A DNA stretch of 64,000 nt from Acidisoma cellulosilyticum (GTDB lineage Bacteria; Pseudomonadota; Alphaproteobacteria; Acetobacterales; Acetobacteraceae), in NCBI RefSeq assembly GCF_020621385.1, contig NZ_JAESVA010000008.1:167686-231685 (forward strand), written 5' to 3'. Positions 35,676-44,402 of this stretch are shown in pieces. The notes under the pieces were generated by a model. It made no database searches and was not told the DNA's origin. It saw nothing but the letters and a program-made list of their open reading frames with translations. Position numbers and translations under genes: made by a program. Positions within the stretch are counted from its first letter, which is position 1; each line of letters opens with the position of its first letter.

Positions 35676-36197
35676 CTAGCCTTGCCAGGAGCGGTCATCG
35701 TGCGGCAGGCGGCCCTGATCGTCGATCACCGTCACGCTATGGGGCGGCGCCGGAGTCCATGCCCAGAAGACCATGTTCACGTCCTCAGGCGTGGCGCCGG
35801 CCGCGAAGCTTGGCACCATGACGGCCGCAATCCCCGCCGCCTGCAGCCGGCGGGCCAGATCCCAGCTGGGCGGCATCTGACGCCGGCTGGCGATATCTTC
35901 CCAGGGACAGGCAAGGGTCGCGGGCGTGGCACCGAGCGCCGCAAGACCGGCAGGGTCAGTCAGATCCGCGACATCCGCGCAATCTACCTCATAGGCACAA
36001 AGCGTCATCGGTTGCGCCTTGAAGGGGAAGGCCTGCTGCGCTTCCAGCCAGGCCGTCTGCATCCGCAGCGCCGTATAAAGGGCAGGCATTCCGAGCGGGT
36101 TGAAGCGACCGCCGTAGCGTGCCGCCCCCTCCCCCGATAATGGCGAAAAGGCCCAACGCGGATGATGCGCGCGGTAGACGATACCGCGAAACCTCAC
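35676..36197 (-). CDS. RES-domain toxin
   Basis: A 173-residue RES-family toxin, an enzyme group known to degrade NAD. Visible family features are GIVYRAHHPRWAFSPLSGEGAARYGGRFNPLG at the N-terminus (residues 5-36), ALYTAL and a C-terminal VNMVFWAW. The GTG start at 36197 overlaps the antitoxin stop codon as GTGA, giving tight translational coupling. Longer frames upstream of this GTG are just the antitoxin gene read out of frame. It forms a stabilising toxin-antitoxin pair on the replicon backbone. Confidence 0.85.
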   Translation of the reverse strand: MRFRGIVYRAHHPRWAFSPLSGEGAARYGGRFNPLGMPALYTALRMQTAWLEAQQAFPFKAQPMTLCAYEVDCADVADLTDPAGLAALGATPATLACPWEDIASRRQMPPSWDLARRLQAAGIAAVMVPSFAAGATPEDVNMVFWAWTPAPPHSVTVIDDQGRLPHDDRSWQG

Positions 36198-36562
36198 GCG
36201 TAGCCGCCGACCGCGATCCGATCCAGGTAGCGCTTCACCGCTTCCGCCCGGCCTTCCTTGACCAGGGCCTCCGCCGTCTGATCCCCGAAGGAGGGCAAGG
36301 ACTGCGAGCGGTACCAGGCGAAGGCCTGTTGCGGCGACCCCGCCCAGGGCCGCAGGCGATTGAGGATTTCCACGATATCGCGCAGGCGCGATTGCGTGGC
36401 GGGGGCCGCGACCCGCGCGGTTTTGGCGATGGCATCGCGCGACAGGCCGAGCGTGCTGGCAAGCTCCGCCCGCGTGATATGCAGCATGGAGCTGAGCCGG
36501 TCGACCGCTATCAACCCGTCCGCCGTCGCCGTATCCTGAATGAAGCTCGTCATATCGTTCAT
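36194..36562 (-). CDS. Xre/MbcA/ParS-type antitoxin (DUF2384)
   Basis: A 122-residue antitoxin that should neutralise the RES toxin and repress the operon. The N-terminal helix-turn-helix reads ITRAELASTLGLSRDAIAK. The C-terminal DUF2384 region has LRDIVEILNRL, AFAWYRSQSLPSFGDQTAEALVKEGR and a last VKRYLDRI. It precedes the toxin gene, overlapping it by 4 bp. Confidence 0.88.
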   Translation of the reverse strand: MNDMTSFIQDTATADGLIAVDRLSSMLHITRAELASTLGLSRDAIAKTARVAAPATQSRLRDIVEILNRLRPWAGSPQQAFAWYRSQSLPSFGDQTAEALVKEGRAEAVKRYLDRIAVGGYA

Positions 36563-36646
36563 GGGATTGCCCCATACTTTGCCCTGAATTGGGTCAATAT
36601 ATAGGGCAACTACAGGCGCAGCGCCACAGCCTTTCGCGCTATGCCG

Positions 36647-37444
36647 TCAAGCCCCACGCAGCCAGCATAAGCCCATGGGCGTCGTCTGTTCGACCGCGAC
36701 TTCGCCCTGTTTCGCCAATTCCAGCCCAGCCAGAAGGGTGCTGGCGAAAGCCGTGCGCAGCTTCTCGTCACGATCCGGATCATGAGGGGCGATGGGCGGC
36801 AGAAACGCCGCGATCTCCCCGCCTTGCGGATGGCGCGCCAGCAGTTCCGGAATGCGCACCAGAGCATCGCTGACGCGCCATAGGTCCGGAAGGATCCGGC
36901 TATAGACGGGCTCTGGCTGACCCCGATCATCCGGTCCGCGCAAGACCACGAGACAAGCCTCCATCAGGGCGACATAGCCGCCTTCGCGCGGCGGGTCGGC
37001 CAGGGGGCGAGCGAAGGTATCGACCCCCAACTGCGGACGCTGGCCGAGCCAGGCGCCGGCCGCGCGCATGGCGATACGCTCATCCAGGCGCCGGATTTCC
37101 TGCGCGGCCTCGGCCTCCGCGTCGGCTGCTGCCTCAGGACTCGCCGGAAAGAGCAGTCGGGAGCGCAGCAGCACCAGGCGCGTCGCAAGCACCAGCCAAT
37201 CCGCCCGCCGCTCCAGGCTGACTTGCCCCGCGAAACGCGCCATCGCGGCCGTGAACTGCTCGGCGAGGTCGAGGATGGAGACGCCGCCGAAATCGATGCG
37301 CTGGCGCTCGACCAAGTCCAGCAGCAGGTCCATGGGGCCGTCGAACCCTTCGAGATGAAGGACCGGACTGGTGGGGAGACGCTCGGGCCTTTCCCATGCG
37401 TCATCCGATGCGGCCGCCACCAGGGGCGTACCTTTATCATCCAT
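36647..37444 (-). CDS. scpA: ScpA-like segregation and condensation protein
   Basis: A 265-residue kleisin-like subunit of an SMC complex. Typical motifs are EGFDGPMDLLLDLVE near residue 28, FGGVSILDLAEQF and LVLATRLVLLRSRLL. In the chromosome ScpA works with SMC and ScpB; no SMC or ScpB gene is seen nearby. ATG 37444 is chosen because it overlaps the upstream stop (ATGGATGA); Met at 37450 is equally possible. It is the third gene of a coupled recombinase-YubB-like-ScpA row. Confidence 0.85.
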   Translation of the reverse strand: MDDKGTPLVAAASDDAWERPERLPTSPVLHLEGFDGPMDLLLDLVERQRIDFGGVSILDLAEQFTAAMARFAGQVSLERRADWLVLATRLVLLRSRLLFPASPEAAADAEAEAAQEIRRLDERIAMRAAGAWLGQRPQLGVDTFARPLADPPREGGYVALMEACLVVLRGPDDRGQPEPVYSRILPDLWRVSDALVRIPELLARHPQGGEIAAFLPPIAPHDPDRDEKLRTAFASTLLAGLELAKQGEVAVEQTTPMGLCWLRGA

Positions 37445-38051
37445 GGGCATAATCGGGCCGACAGTCGAAGACGAGGCTGGGCCAGGTCTTGCGCAGCGTG
37501 CCCAGAGCCGGCCAGGGCGTCCAATCGGCCGACCAGAATTCATAGGCGATCCTGGCCGATCGTCGGGGACTGCCCCCATGCAGTCCGGTCACCTGCCGCA
37601 CTTGCCGCAGGGACTGCACGACCCCCCAATGCTGCCGCAGCCAGGCGCGGCTGCCGGGGTGATCCGGCCCGCGCTGCAGGATCATCGCCGGGATCGGCAG
37701 CAGGGCATGAAGATCGAAGGGACAGGCTTTGCTGCGCCCGGCCGCCTGTATCACGCGGTCGGCCTGGCTTTCCACGGCGCTGCGCAACTGGCGCGCCAGG
37801 ATGCGCGCGGCCGCAAGGCTGAGACCGCGCGAACCGTCCGGCGGATTGAGCAGCGCGTGAAGCTGATCCTCCTCCGCCAGAGACAGATCCGGCAAATGCC
37901 AGGGGATTGCCCCCGACCCGGCGGCGGCCGACTGGAAAGCCTGGACGTCGATCGCGGGCCCTGAGATCACCAGATCATGCCGCAGCCAATCGGGCTGCGC
38001 CGGCGCCATGGGATCAGCCCCTGCCCCCTTCGCCGCCACCTGTCGGTTCAC
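37437..38051 (-). CDS. Plasmid protein with YubB/DUF1281-like C-terminal features
   Basis: A protein of about 204 residues. The C-terminal half contains an RAWLRQHWGVVQSL segment and later EFWSADWTPWPALGTLRKTWP, a spacing that recalls the YubB ferredoxin-like (DUF1281) domain of plasmid proteins; this assignment is tentative. The GTG start at 38051 overlaps the recombinase stop as GTGA; ATG 38009 is an alternative. The stop overlaps the ScpA start. Function unknown. Confidence 0.6.
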   Translation of the reverse strand: MNRQVAAKGAGADPMAPAQPDWLRHDLVISGPAIDVQAFQSAAAGSGAIPWHLPDLSLAEEDQLHALLNPPDGSRGLSLAAARILARQLRSAVESQADRVIQAAGRSKACPFDLHALLPIPAMILQRGPDHPGSRAWLRQHWGVVQSLRQVRQVTGLHGGSPRRSARIAYEFWSADWTPWPALGTLRKTWPSLVFDCRPDYAHG

Positions 38052-38974
38052 GCGGGGCTTCCGGCGCGCGGGCGGTAGCGTCGCGCCGTGCTGCGATCCT
38101 TCTGCCGGGCCTGGGCCATGACCTCGGCCTCGGCAGCCCCCTTGCCGTAAGCCTCGGCGATGAAGCCGGCGCGCATGCCGTGCGGAGACAGACGCTGACC
38201 GGCCGGCGCCTGCAACCCGACCTGGGCCGCGCGGCGGCGCAGGATTTTCCAAACGCCATTGCCGGTGAGACGCGCCTCGATCGTCCCGGCGGCCGTCAGA
38301 CGGGGAAAGATCGGTCCATATTCAATCCCCGATCGGCGCAGCCAGATCTCCATCGCCTGGACCGGACAAGTCTCGGCCTGCGTTCCACGGGAAACAATCA
38401 GAGACGACGACGACGACGCTGCGGCACTCGGCTGATCGCTGCGGGGATTGCGAATACGAAGCGTGAGGCCTGCGGTCGTGAAATCCAGATCCTCGCAATC
38501 CAATGCCACCAGTTCCGAGCGGCGCAGGCCGCCGGCGAAGCCGATCGACAGCAGCGCGCGGTCGCGCAGATTGAGGAACCCGGCGCGGCCGCCCGGATCA
38601 TGATCGCAACTGCTGAGCAGCAGCGCGATCTCGGTCGCGGTCAGCGCCGCCGCGGGTCTTACCGCTCGGGTCTGGGTCTTTGCCACGTCGCGCAGCAAGG
38701 TCGCGATGACGGGATCGGTCGAGGACCAGGCAAGACCCGCTTGGCGATGATGAAAGGCGATGGCGGCGTGCGCGACGCGCAACCCGCTGCCCCCGAGATT
38801 GTTCTGCCGCATGGTGAGATAGGCAGCGACGGTCGCGGATAGCGCCGGCAGATAGGACGCGTTTTGCGCCGCGCACCAGTCACAGAAAGCCCGCCAGTCA
38901 TCGGCATAGATTTTCAGGGTGGTGGCAGAGAGCGGCTTTTGAGCGGCTGCCTGCGGCCTATCACGCGACTCCAC
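38048..38974 (-). CDS. Tyrosine recombinase (integrase family)
   Basis: A 308-residue site-specific recombinase. A SAM-like N-terminal domain covers residues 15-110 (KIYADDWRAFCDWC). The catalytic part shows Arg in GLRRSELVAL, the HxxR box in LSPHGMRAGF, and the Tyr near the end (RSTARRYRP). It probably resolves replicon multimers or acts on an unrecognised site. No IS or integron features flank it. It is the first gene of a translationally coupled row with the YubB-like and ScpA genes. Confidence 0.85.
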   Translation of the reverse strand: MESRDRPQAAAQKPLSATTLKIYADDWRAFCDWCAAQNASYLPALSATVAAYLTMRQNNLGGSGLRVAHAAIAFHHRQAGLAWSSTDPVIATLLRDVAKTQTRAVRPAAALTATEIALLLSSCDHDPGGRAGFLNLRDRALLSIGFAGGLRRSELVALDCEDLDFTTAGLTLRIRNPRSDQPSAAASSSSSLIVSRGTQAETCPVQAMEIWLRRSGIEYGPIFPRLTAAGTIEARLTGNGVWKILRRRAAQVGLQAPAGQRLSPHGMRAGFIAEAYGKGAAEAEVMAQARQKDRSTARRYRPRAGSPA

Positions 38975-39247
38975 ATCCCCTCCCCTTTCGGCACCGCGAC
39001 CTTGGCAGAGGCGCCGTAATCAAGGCAAGGGCCCTCAATCACAGGGTTAGGCACGGTAATACGCGATTACCTCGCCCGTTTGGGCTTGAAAGGCGATTTT
39101 GGGAGGGATTTGCTGGTGCGATCGCGCCGCAGCACCCTATCTGTTTAGCCCGTTCAGGGCTCAATTTGCCACCCCTCCCCCATGACATTTACACCGCCAA
39201 CGTCAGAGAGGCTTTGCCGCAGCCCGCCTGCGGTCTAGCCTGTCGCC

Positions 39248-39997
39248 ATGAGCCAAATCCTCGAAATCGACCGCGTGAAGGCCCGCATCCGGGCATTGAC
39301 CGAGAAAACCGTGCAGAACGGTTGCACCGATGCCGAAGCCTTCGCCGCCGCCGAAATGGTGGGCAAGCTGCTCGACCGCTATATGCTGACGATGAGCGAG
39401 GTGCAGGTCCGCGAGGAGACCTGCATTCAGGCAAAGGTGCCCATGGCCGGCAAGCGGCGCGGCCCCATTGATGGCTGCGTCCCCGCCATCGGCCGGTTCT
39501 GCCATTGCATCGTCTGGCTTGACCAAGGCCAGACCATGACGGGCCCCGAGGGGGTTCCCACCAAGCACTATATCTATTTCGGCTTCGACGCCGATGTGCA
39601 GATGGCGGTCTATCTCTACAAAATCATCGAACAGGCGATCACCAGCGAGACAGCCCGATTCAAGCAAGCCCACCCGCATTTGAAAGGGACATCGCTAAGG
39701 CTGGCGACACGCAGCTTTCAGCACGGGCTGGTGAAGCGCTTGGACGACCGGCTTCAGGATCTGCATCGGGACCGCGAGGAGAGCCTGCGCGCCGGCCCGG
39801 GGCGCGGCACCGCGCTGGTTCTGGTCAAGCAGACGGTGGTCGCCGATGCCTTTCGGGAAACCAAGATTCGCCTGCGGGCGCGCAGCGTCACGGTGATTGC
39901 CATCGACCGGCGCGCCTATGCGGCCGGCGAAGTGGCGGGCGACGGCATCAACCTCGCCCGCCCTGTCACCGACCAAGGCCCCGCCCGTCTGCGATGA
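39248..39997 (+). CDS. DUF2786/DUF7168-type protein
   Basis: A 249-residue cytoplasmic protein. The N-terminal DUF2786-like helix pair reads VKARIRALTEKTVQNG and AEMVGKLLDRYMLTMSEV. The middle resembles DUF7168, with YIYFGFDADVQMAVYLYKIIEQAI. Proteins of this type are common on plasmids and phages and of unknown role. Its stop overlaps the next start by 4 bp (ATGA). Confidence 0.7.
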   Translation: MSQILEIDRVKARIRALTEKTVQNGCTDAEAFAAAEMVGKLLDRYMLTMSEVQVREETCIQAKVPMAGKRRGPIDGCVPAIGRFCHCIVWLDQGQTMTGPEGVPTKHYIYFGFDADVQMAVYLYKIIEQAITSETARFKQAHPHLKGTSLRLATRSFQHGLVKRLDDRLQDLHRDREESLRAGPGRGTALVLVKQTVVADAFRETKIRLRARSVTVIAIDRRAYAAGEVAGDGINLARPVTDQGPARLR

Positions 39998-40440
39998 GGA
40001 CGATCCGCGACCATCAGCGCGGCCGCGTCTATGCCTGGGAGCAGCGGGTCATCGCCCCGCATGACCCGACGCGCATCGCGCGCGAGCAGGCCCAGGCGAT
40101 GATCGATGCGATCTGGGCCGATATCGGCCTGCGTTACCCGCCGAAAGTGGCGGCCCTGCCCGTTCAGGCCAAGACCCTGATCGGACGGGCCGACCGGCTG
40201 ACGATCGAGCTGGCGCCGCGCGTGCCATCCTGGTGCCTGCTGCATGAGCTGGCCCATAGCATCACCTCCTCGGTAGAGGGGGACAGCGATGGTCATGGCG
40301 CGCTGTTCCTGGCCGCCTATTTCTTTCTGCTCCAACGCTATTTGCGGCGGGATCCGGGCGAATTACGGCAATCGGCCGCACAGGCCGGGCTGAACGTCGG
40401 GTCAGAATTTTCGGTCGCTGACCAGGCTTTTCGGCCGTAA
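39994..40440 (+). CDS. Putative zinc-metalloprotease-like protein
   Basis: A 148-residue protein containing the HELAH zinc-binding motif (WCLLHELAHSIT) and a downstream GDSDGHGALF that could supply a third ligand. This resembles small SprT- or M78-like proteases, but the family is not certain. It is translationally coupled to the DUF2786 gene, a pairing that suggests joint function. It lies directly before the replication origin region. Confidence 0.55.
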   Translation: MRTIRDHQRGRVYAWEQRVIAPHDPTRIAREQAQAMIDAIWADIGLRYPPKVAALPVQAKTLIGRADRLTIELAPRVPSWCLLHELAHSITSSVEGDSDGHGALFLAAYFFLLQRYLRRDPGELRQSAAQAGLNVGSEFSVADQAFRP

Positions 40441-40567
40441 TGCGAAAATCCATCTGAATTCAGTCGCTTATCGGGATTTTGCGGATCTGCAAGATGCGGC
40501 GGGCGCTCCCCGGCACAAACGCTCGGATGACGGTTGAGCGGATCGCGCCATTGCTTGCCACACCGCG

Positions 40568-40747
40568 ACCGATGGGCTTGGTACGGACCGATGATATTGG
40601 TACGGCTAAACGATGATGATGGTGCGGAGACTCGGGCCAAACCGATGAGCAGGGTACGTCTTTCCCCGCAATAACGATGACTTAGGTACCATACCTAAGA
40701 CTCTATCCTAAGATTCACCTGAGAAAGACCGTACCCAGATCATCGGT
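40568..40747. repeat. Iteron array upstream of repA
   Basis: Six 18-bp sites match the consensus ACCGATGATNNNGGTACG. Forward sites lie at 40568-40585, 40587-40604, 40609-40626, 40641-40658 and 40673-40690. The last forward site and the third are degenerate. An inverted copy that fits the consensus lies at 40730-40747. The first three start 19 and 22 bp apart, so they lie on about the same face of the helix. They are the expected RepA binding sites. Confidence 0.8.
40681..40699. promoter_or_regulatory. Inverted repeat overlapping the last forward iteron
   Basis: CTTAGGTA at 40681-40688 and TACCTAAG at 40692-40699 form a perfect 8-bp inverted repeat around a 3-bp centre. It shares bases with the degenerate iteron at 40673-40690, a layout typical of an autorepression operator for a replication initiator gene. 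Confidence 0.5.
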
Positions 40748-40848
40748 AGATTTGCGATTTTAAGGAGAAAAGAGTTTTTGTTGCGAAAGCTAGCCAGGTT
40801 AGCCTAGGTTTCCTCCGCCTTCGGGCTGAACGATTCGTCGGAGAGACA

Positions 40849-42150
40849 ATGACCGCCCCCCGTTATCCGCTTGGGCAGCAAGTCCACCTGGAACTGGTGC
40901 AGCGTGGCCCCGACGCTGCCAACCAGCTTGCCTTGTCTCTCGGCCAGCCCGACCTGTTCGAGCGTGTGCAGGCTGTCCAGGATGAGACGCCCAGCCCAGG
41001 CTTTCTCCACTCCGCCCTTTGCGCCATGTCCCTGCCGGTCCGACGGCCGAAGGACGAATTCGCGCCGATCATGCGCCAGGACGGCCAATACACCCTGGTC
41101 ATCAACCCCAAGCCGCGCCTGGACCTGGTGAACGGCCAGCAGCAATTCCAATCCTTAGGCATTCCTTTCGGCTCGCTGCCCCGGCTGATCCTCATTCATA
41201 TCATGACGGAAGCCGTGAAGGCCAATTCCCGCCACATCCATCTGGGCCGGAATTTCAGCGATTGGATGCGGCGGATGGGCTTCAAGACGGTCAGCTACGG
41301 GCCGCGCGGCTCAGCGACGCTCATTCGCGACCAGATGGACCGGTTGCTCTCCTGCGAATGGATGATCCGCTGGGACAATGTGGATAAGAGCGGCGAGCAT
41401 GAATTCGGCATTCGCGAAATCAAGCTGACCAACGAATATCGCGGCCAGGACGGGCCGAAATCAGGCTTTCAGCGCGAAATTCTGATGACGGACGGGTTTT
41501 TCCATCACCTCAAGGACCATGCCGTCCCGCTGAACGAGGTGGCTATCCGTCAGCTACGCGATTCGGCAACCGCGCTCGACCTTTACACCTGGCTTGCCTA
41601 CCGGCTGCCGCGCATCGGCAATAAGCGGCCCGCCAGCCTGAGCTGGGACCAGCTGGCGGTGCATTTCGGCAATGACGGCCGCAATATCCGCAAATTCCGC
41701 CAGACCATCCGTGACGCCTGGGAACGCCATGTCTCGGCCGTCTATCCCGAGGCCAAGGCCGAATTCGATACCAGCATCATCCGGCTTTACGGATCGCCGG
41801 CGCCGCTGCAGCAAAAGCTGGTTCCCGGCGCCAATCTGCGTCTGGTCACAGCCGATGATAAAGGTACGGTCGATGCCACAGCAGAGGCCGCAGCCGCGCC
41901 CAATCTCGCCGCGGCGTTCTTTGAGAAGCTGAAGGAAAATCTGGGAGAGGCCGAGTTTAACGCCTGGTTCAAGCGGGCCAATCTGGAATTGAGGGACAGC
42001 GAATGGTTCCTGCTGGTCGAGCGGCGGTTCCATTGCGACTATATCAGAGGCCAGTTTCAGCTGCAGCTAGACCGCGCCGCGCGCGCCATCGGGCTTGAGC
42101 AGATACGTGTCGATGTGACCAGGAAAGCGTCGAGTGTGACAGGCCCATGA
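40849..42150 (+). CDS. repA: Plasmid replication initiator RepA with a C-terminal DnaA domain-I-like module
   Basis: A 433-residue initiator of the RepA/RPA plasmid family. The core (about residues 60-330) shows GSLPRLILIHIMTEAVK, FSDWMRRMGF and TALDLYTWLAYRLPR, all typical. Residues about 351-420 read like DnaA domain I: FFEKLKENLGEAEFNAWF, then a strand, LLVERRFHCDYIRGQF. In DnaA that domain binds DnaB helicase and regulators. An iteron lies inside the gene at 41851-41868, at the join between the two parts. The stop overlaps the parA start by 4 bp. Confidence 0.85.
   Translation: MTAPRYPLGQQVHLELVQRGPDAANQLALSLGQPDLFERVQAVQDETPSPGFLHSALCAMSLPVRRPKDEFAPIMRQDGQYTLVINPKPRLDLVNGQQQFQSLGIPFGSLPRLILIHIMTEAVKANSRHIHLGRNFSDWMRRMGFKTVSYGPRGSATLIRDQMDRLLSCEWMIRWDNVDKSGEHEFGIREIKLTNEYRGQDGPKSGFQREILMTDGFFHHLKDHAVPLNEVAIRQLRDSATALDLYTWLAYRLPRIGNKRPASLSWDQLAVHFGNDGRNIRKFRQTIRDAWERHVSAVYPEAKAEFDTSIIRLYGSPAPLQQKLVPGANLRLVTADDKGTVDATAEAAAAPNLAAAFFEKLKENLGEAEFNAWFKRANLELRDSEWFLLVERRFHCDYIRGQFQLQLDRAARAIGLEQIRVDVTRKASSVTGP
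41851..41868 (+). repeat. Iteron inside repA
   Basis: GCCGATGATAAAGGTACG differs from the ACCGATGATAAAGGTACG copy at 44502-44519 only at the first base. It lies within the coding region of repA, between the RepA core and the DnaA-I-like end. Confidence 0.75.
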
Positions 42151-43340
42151 GCGATACCCGCACCGAATCCCAGACCCTGCGGTCTGTCGGCGAGATCTAC
42201 GGAAAATGCCTCAATGTCCTGGAAGGGTTGCGCGACCAGGCTTTGCATGAAAGCGGCGTCCGTCAGTCGCCGCGTTTTCCCATCACCCGCGTGGCCGAAC
42301 TGGTCGGGCGGACGACGGCCGCGATCCGTGAGGCCGAGAAGGACGGGCGTATTCCGGCCGTGGAGCGGACGAGTTCCGGCCGCCGCATCGGCTATACCCT
42401 GGCCGAGGTCAATCAGCTGCGCGAGGCTTTCGGCACCCGGCCATGGCGCAGCGCCGATGATCCGGTTTCGGTCATCGCGGTGCAGAATTTCAAAGGCGGG
42501 GTAGGGAAGTCCACCGTCTCCGCCCATCTGGCGCAGTATCTGGCGATTCAGGGCTATCGGGTCTGCCTGATCGATTGCGACAGCCAAGGGTCGTCCACGG
42601 CCTTATTCGGCTATGTCCCGGACCTCGATATTCATGAGGACGATACGCTTTATCCGTTCTTCCGGAATATGGAGATGAGCAGCCTGGCCTATGCCGTGCG
42701 GGAGACGCATTGGGACAATCTTTACCTCATCCCCGCCAATCTGAAGCTGTATTCGGCGGAATATGAGCTGGCGGCTCGCATCTCACGCTCCGAACCGCGG
42801 CTGCTCAACCGGCTGGCCGAGGGCCTGACCTCCATCGCCGACCATTTCGACGTCATCGTGCTGGATCCGCCGCCGGCGCTCGGCACGATTTCCCTCTCGG
42901 TCATGCGGGCAGCCAATGCGCTGCTGGTGCCGATGCCGCCGACGGTGGTCGATTTCGCGTCGACCACGACCTTTCTGGCCATGCTGTATGAGACCTTGCA
43001 GATCCTGGAGGAGCGGCATTTTCCGGTTGATTTTTCCTGGATCCGCTTCGTGGCCACTCGCGCGGACGAAGGCAAATCCATGCAGCGCGAGCTGCTGGGG
43101 CTGATGCGCAATCTGTTCGGCGAGAAGATGCTGCGCACCGTGATGCGGGACAGCGCCGAGATCGACAATGCCTCTGCCCGGCTGATGACAATCTATGAGC
43201 TGGCGGCGCCGGTAACATCCCGCGAGACCTATAATCGCGGCCTTGCCTATCTGAACGGGGTGAACGCTGAAATCGAGACGCAGATTCGGACCACCTGGCC
43301 CAGCCAGGCCGCGAAATTGAGGGCGGAAGGCAAGATCTAG
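42147..43340 (+). CDS. parA: ParA-family partition ATPase with N-terminal helix-turn-helix
   Basis: A 397-residue partition ATPase. An N-terminal MerR-like DNA-binding region is seen at about 43-90 (ITRVAELVGRTTAAIREAEKDGRIP). The deviant Walker A is NFKGGVGKST near 113, with LIDCDSQGSS after it and VIVLDPPPALG as Walker B. The HTH plus ATPase layout is that of type Ia ParA proteins, which also repress their own operon. The start overlaps repA by 4 bp; parB follows 51 bp downstream. Confidence 0.92.
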   Translation: MSDTRTESQTLRSVGEIYGKCLNVLEGLRDQALHESGVRQSPRFPITRVAELVGRTTAAIREAEKDGRIPAVERTSSGRRIGYTLAEVNQLREAFGTRPWRSADDPVSVIAVQNFKGGVGKSTVSAHLAQYLAIQGYRVCLIDCDSQGSSTALFGYVPDLDIHEDDTLYPFFRNMEMSSLAYAVRETHWDNLYLIPANLKLYSAEYELAARISRSEPRLLNRLAEGLTSIADHFDVIVLDPPPALGTISLSVMRAANALLVPMPPTVVDFASTTTFLAMLYETLQILEERHFPVDFSWIRFVATRADEGKSMQRELLGLMRNLFGEKMLRTVMRDSAEIDNASARLMTIYELAAPVTSRETYNRGLAYLNGVNAEIETQIRTTWPSQAAKLRAEGKI

Positions 43341-43391
43341 CCGCTTGCAGGTCTGCAAGATTAGTCCAACCGATTGATTTGGAATGATTTT

Positions 43392-44402
43392 ATGGCTCTA
43401 GGAAACAAAGGCTTTGCGGCCGGTCTGGCCGGCGGATCACCGCCCGCCGGCAAGCTTCCGCCTCGCACCGGGGTTCTGCAGAACCGTGGCAATCGGCTGG
43501 CGGAACTCGCTTCCGGCCAGACCCTGACGCGGGAGCATGAATTGGTGGACCCGGCGCTGTGCCGGGTGTGGGAGTTTCACAATCGCGACTACGGCGCTTT
43601 GAACGAGGAAAGCTGCGCCGATCTGATCGAGAGTTTCCGTGCCCAGGGACGGCAGGAAGTGCCGGCGATCGTTCGGCGCGTCCTGGGTGACCCTGCCTGT
43701 CAGTTTGAGATTATCTGCGGTGCGCGACGGCATTGGACGGCAAGCTGGCTCCGCGCCAATGACGCGCCCAATTTCAGATTTCTGGTCGAACCGCGGGAGT
43801 TGAGCGATGAGGAAGCCTTCCGCATCGCCGATCTGGAAAACCGCAGCCGCCAGGACCTGTCGGATGTCGAACGGGCGCGGGATTATGCCGGCGCCCTGAC
43901 GCGCTACTACGGCGGCAATCAGGCCAGGATGGCCGAGCGGCTGTCCGTCAGTCAAAGCTGGCTCAGCCGCTATCTGGATCTGGCCGCGTTTCCCGCCACC
44001 GTGATCTCAGCCTTCGGCAGCCTTCATGCCATCAAGATCAGCCATGGCGCGACCTTGGCGCCGCTATTGCGCCATCCGTTGTCGCAGGTGGCGGTCATTG
44101 CCGAGGCGCAGCTGGTGGCGGAGGAGCAGAGCGAGCGGGCCCAGGCCAAGCAGCCGGTGATCCCGGCGCCCGATGTCGTCAAGCGCCTGCAGCAGGCGAC
44201 GCGGCGGAAGGATGCCGCGCGGGTCACGGCGCGGGCCGTGGAATTCGCCGTGCGCGCTCCGAGCGGGGCTTTGCTGGCACGCGGCACGCGGCCGCAACGC
44301 GGCAGCAATATCGTCATCAGCGTGCCGCGCAATGCGACGGCAGACCGCGAACAGCTGCTGGCTGCGATCAACGAGGTTCTGGATAAGCTCACCCAAGGCT
44401 GA
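43392..44402 (+). CDS. parB: ParB-family partition protein
   Basis: A 336-residue centromere-binding protein. The ParB/Srx domain shows YGALNEESCADLIESFRAQGRQ, CGARRHWTA and ADLENRSRQDLSDVERARDYA, followed by a helix-turn-helix (RMAERLSVSQSWLSRYLDLA). ATG 43392 is chosen because GGAA lies 7 bp upstream; a TTG at 43374 is less likely. With parA and repA it forms one operon. Its parS site is not certain. Confidence 0.92.
   Translation: MALGNKGFAAGLAGGSPPAGKLPPRTGVLQNRGNRLAELASGQTLTREHELVDPALCRVWEFHNRDYGALNEESCADLIESFRAQGRQEVPAIVRRVLGDPACQFEIICGARRHWTASWLRANDAPNFRFLVEPRELSDEEAFRIADLENRSRQDLSDVERARDYAGALTRYYGGNQARMAERLSVSQSWLSRYLDLAAFPATVISAFGSLHAIKISHGATLAPLLRHPLSQVAVIAEAQLVAEEQSERAQAKQPVIPAPDVVKRLQQATRRKDAARVTARAVEFAVRAPSGALLARGTRPQRGSNIVISVPRNATADREQLLAAINEVLDKLTQG

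Larger units (their letters stand above)
40441..40848. other. Replication origin region with iterons (putative oriV)
   Basis: This 408-bp non-coding stretch directly upstream of repA holds the iteron array, an inverted repeat and an AT-rich segment (40741-40790) that could be the duplex-unwinding region. GGAGAG at 40840-40845 is the ribosome binding site of repA. Confidence 0.65.

Noticed and set aside
40568..40747. Possible CRISPR array.
   Set aside because: Units are 18 bp with 1-15 bp between them and are partly inverted, which fits iterons and not CRISPR.
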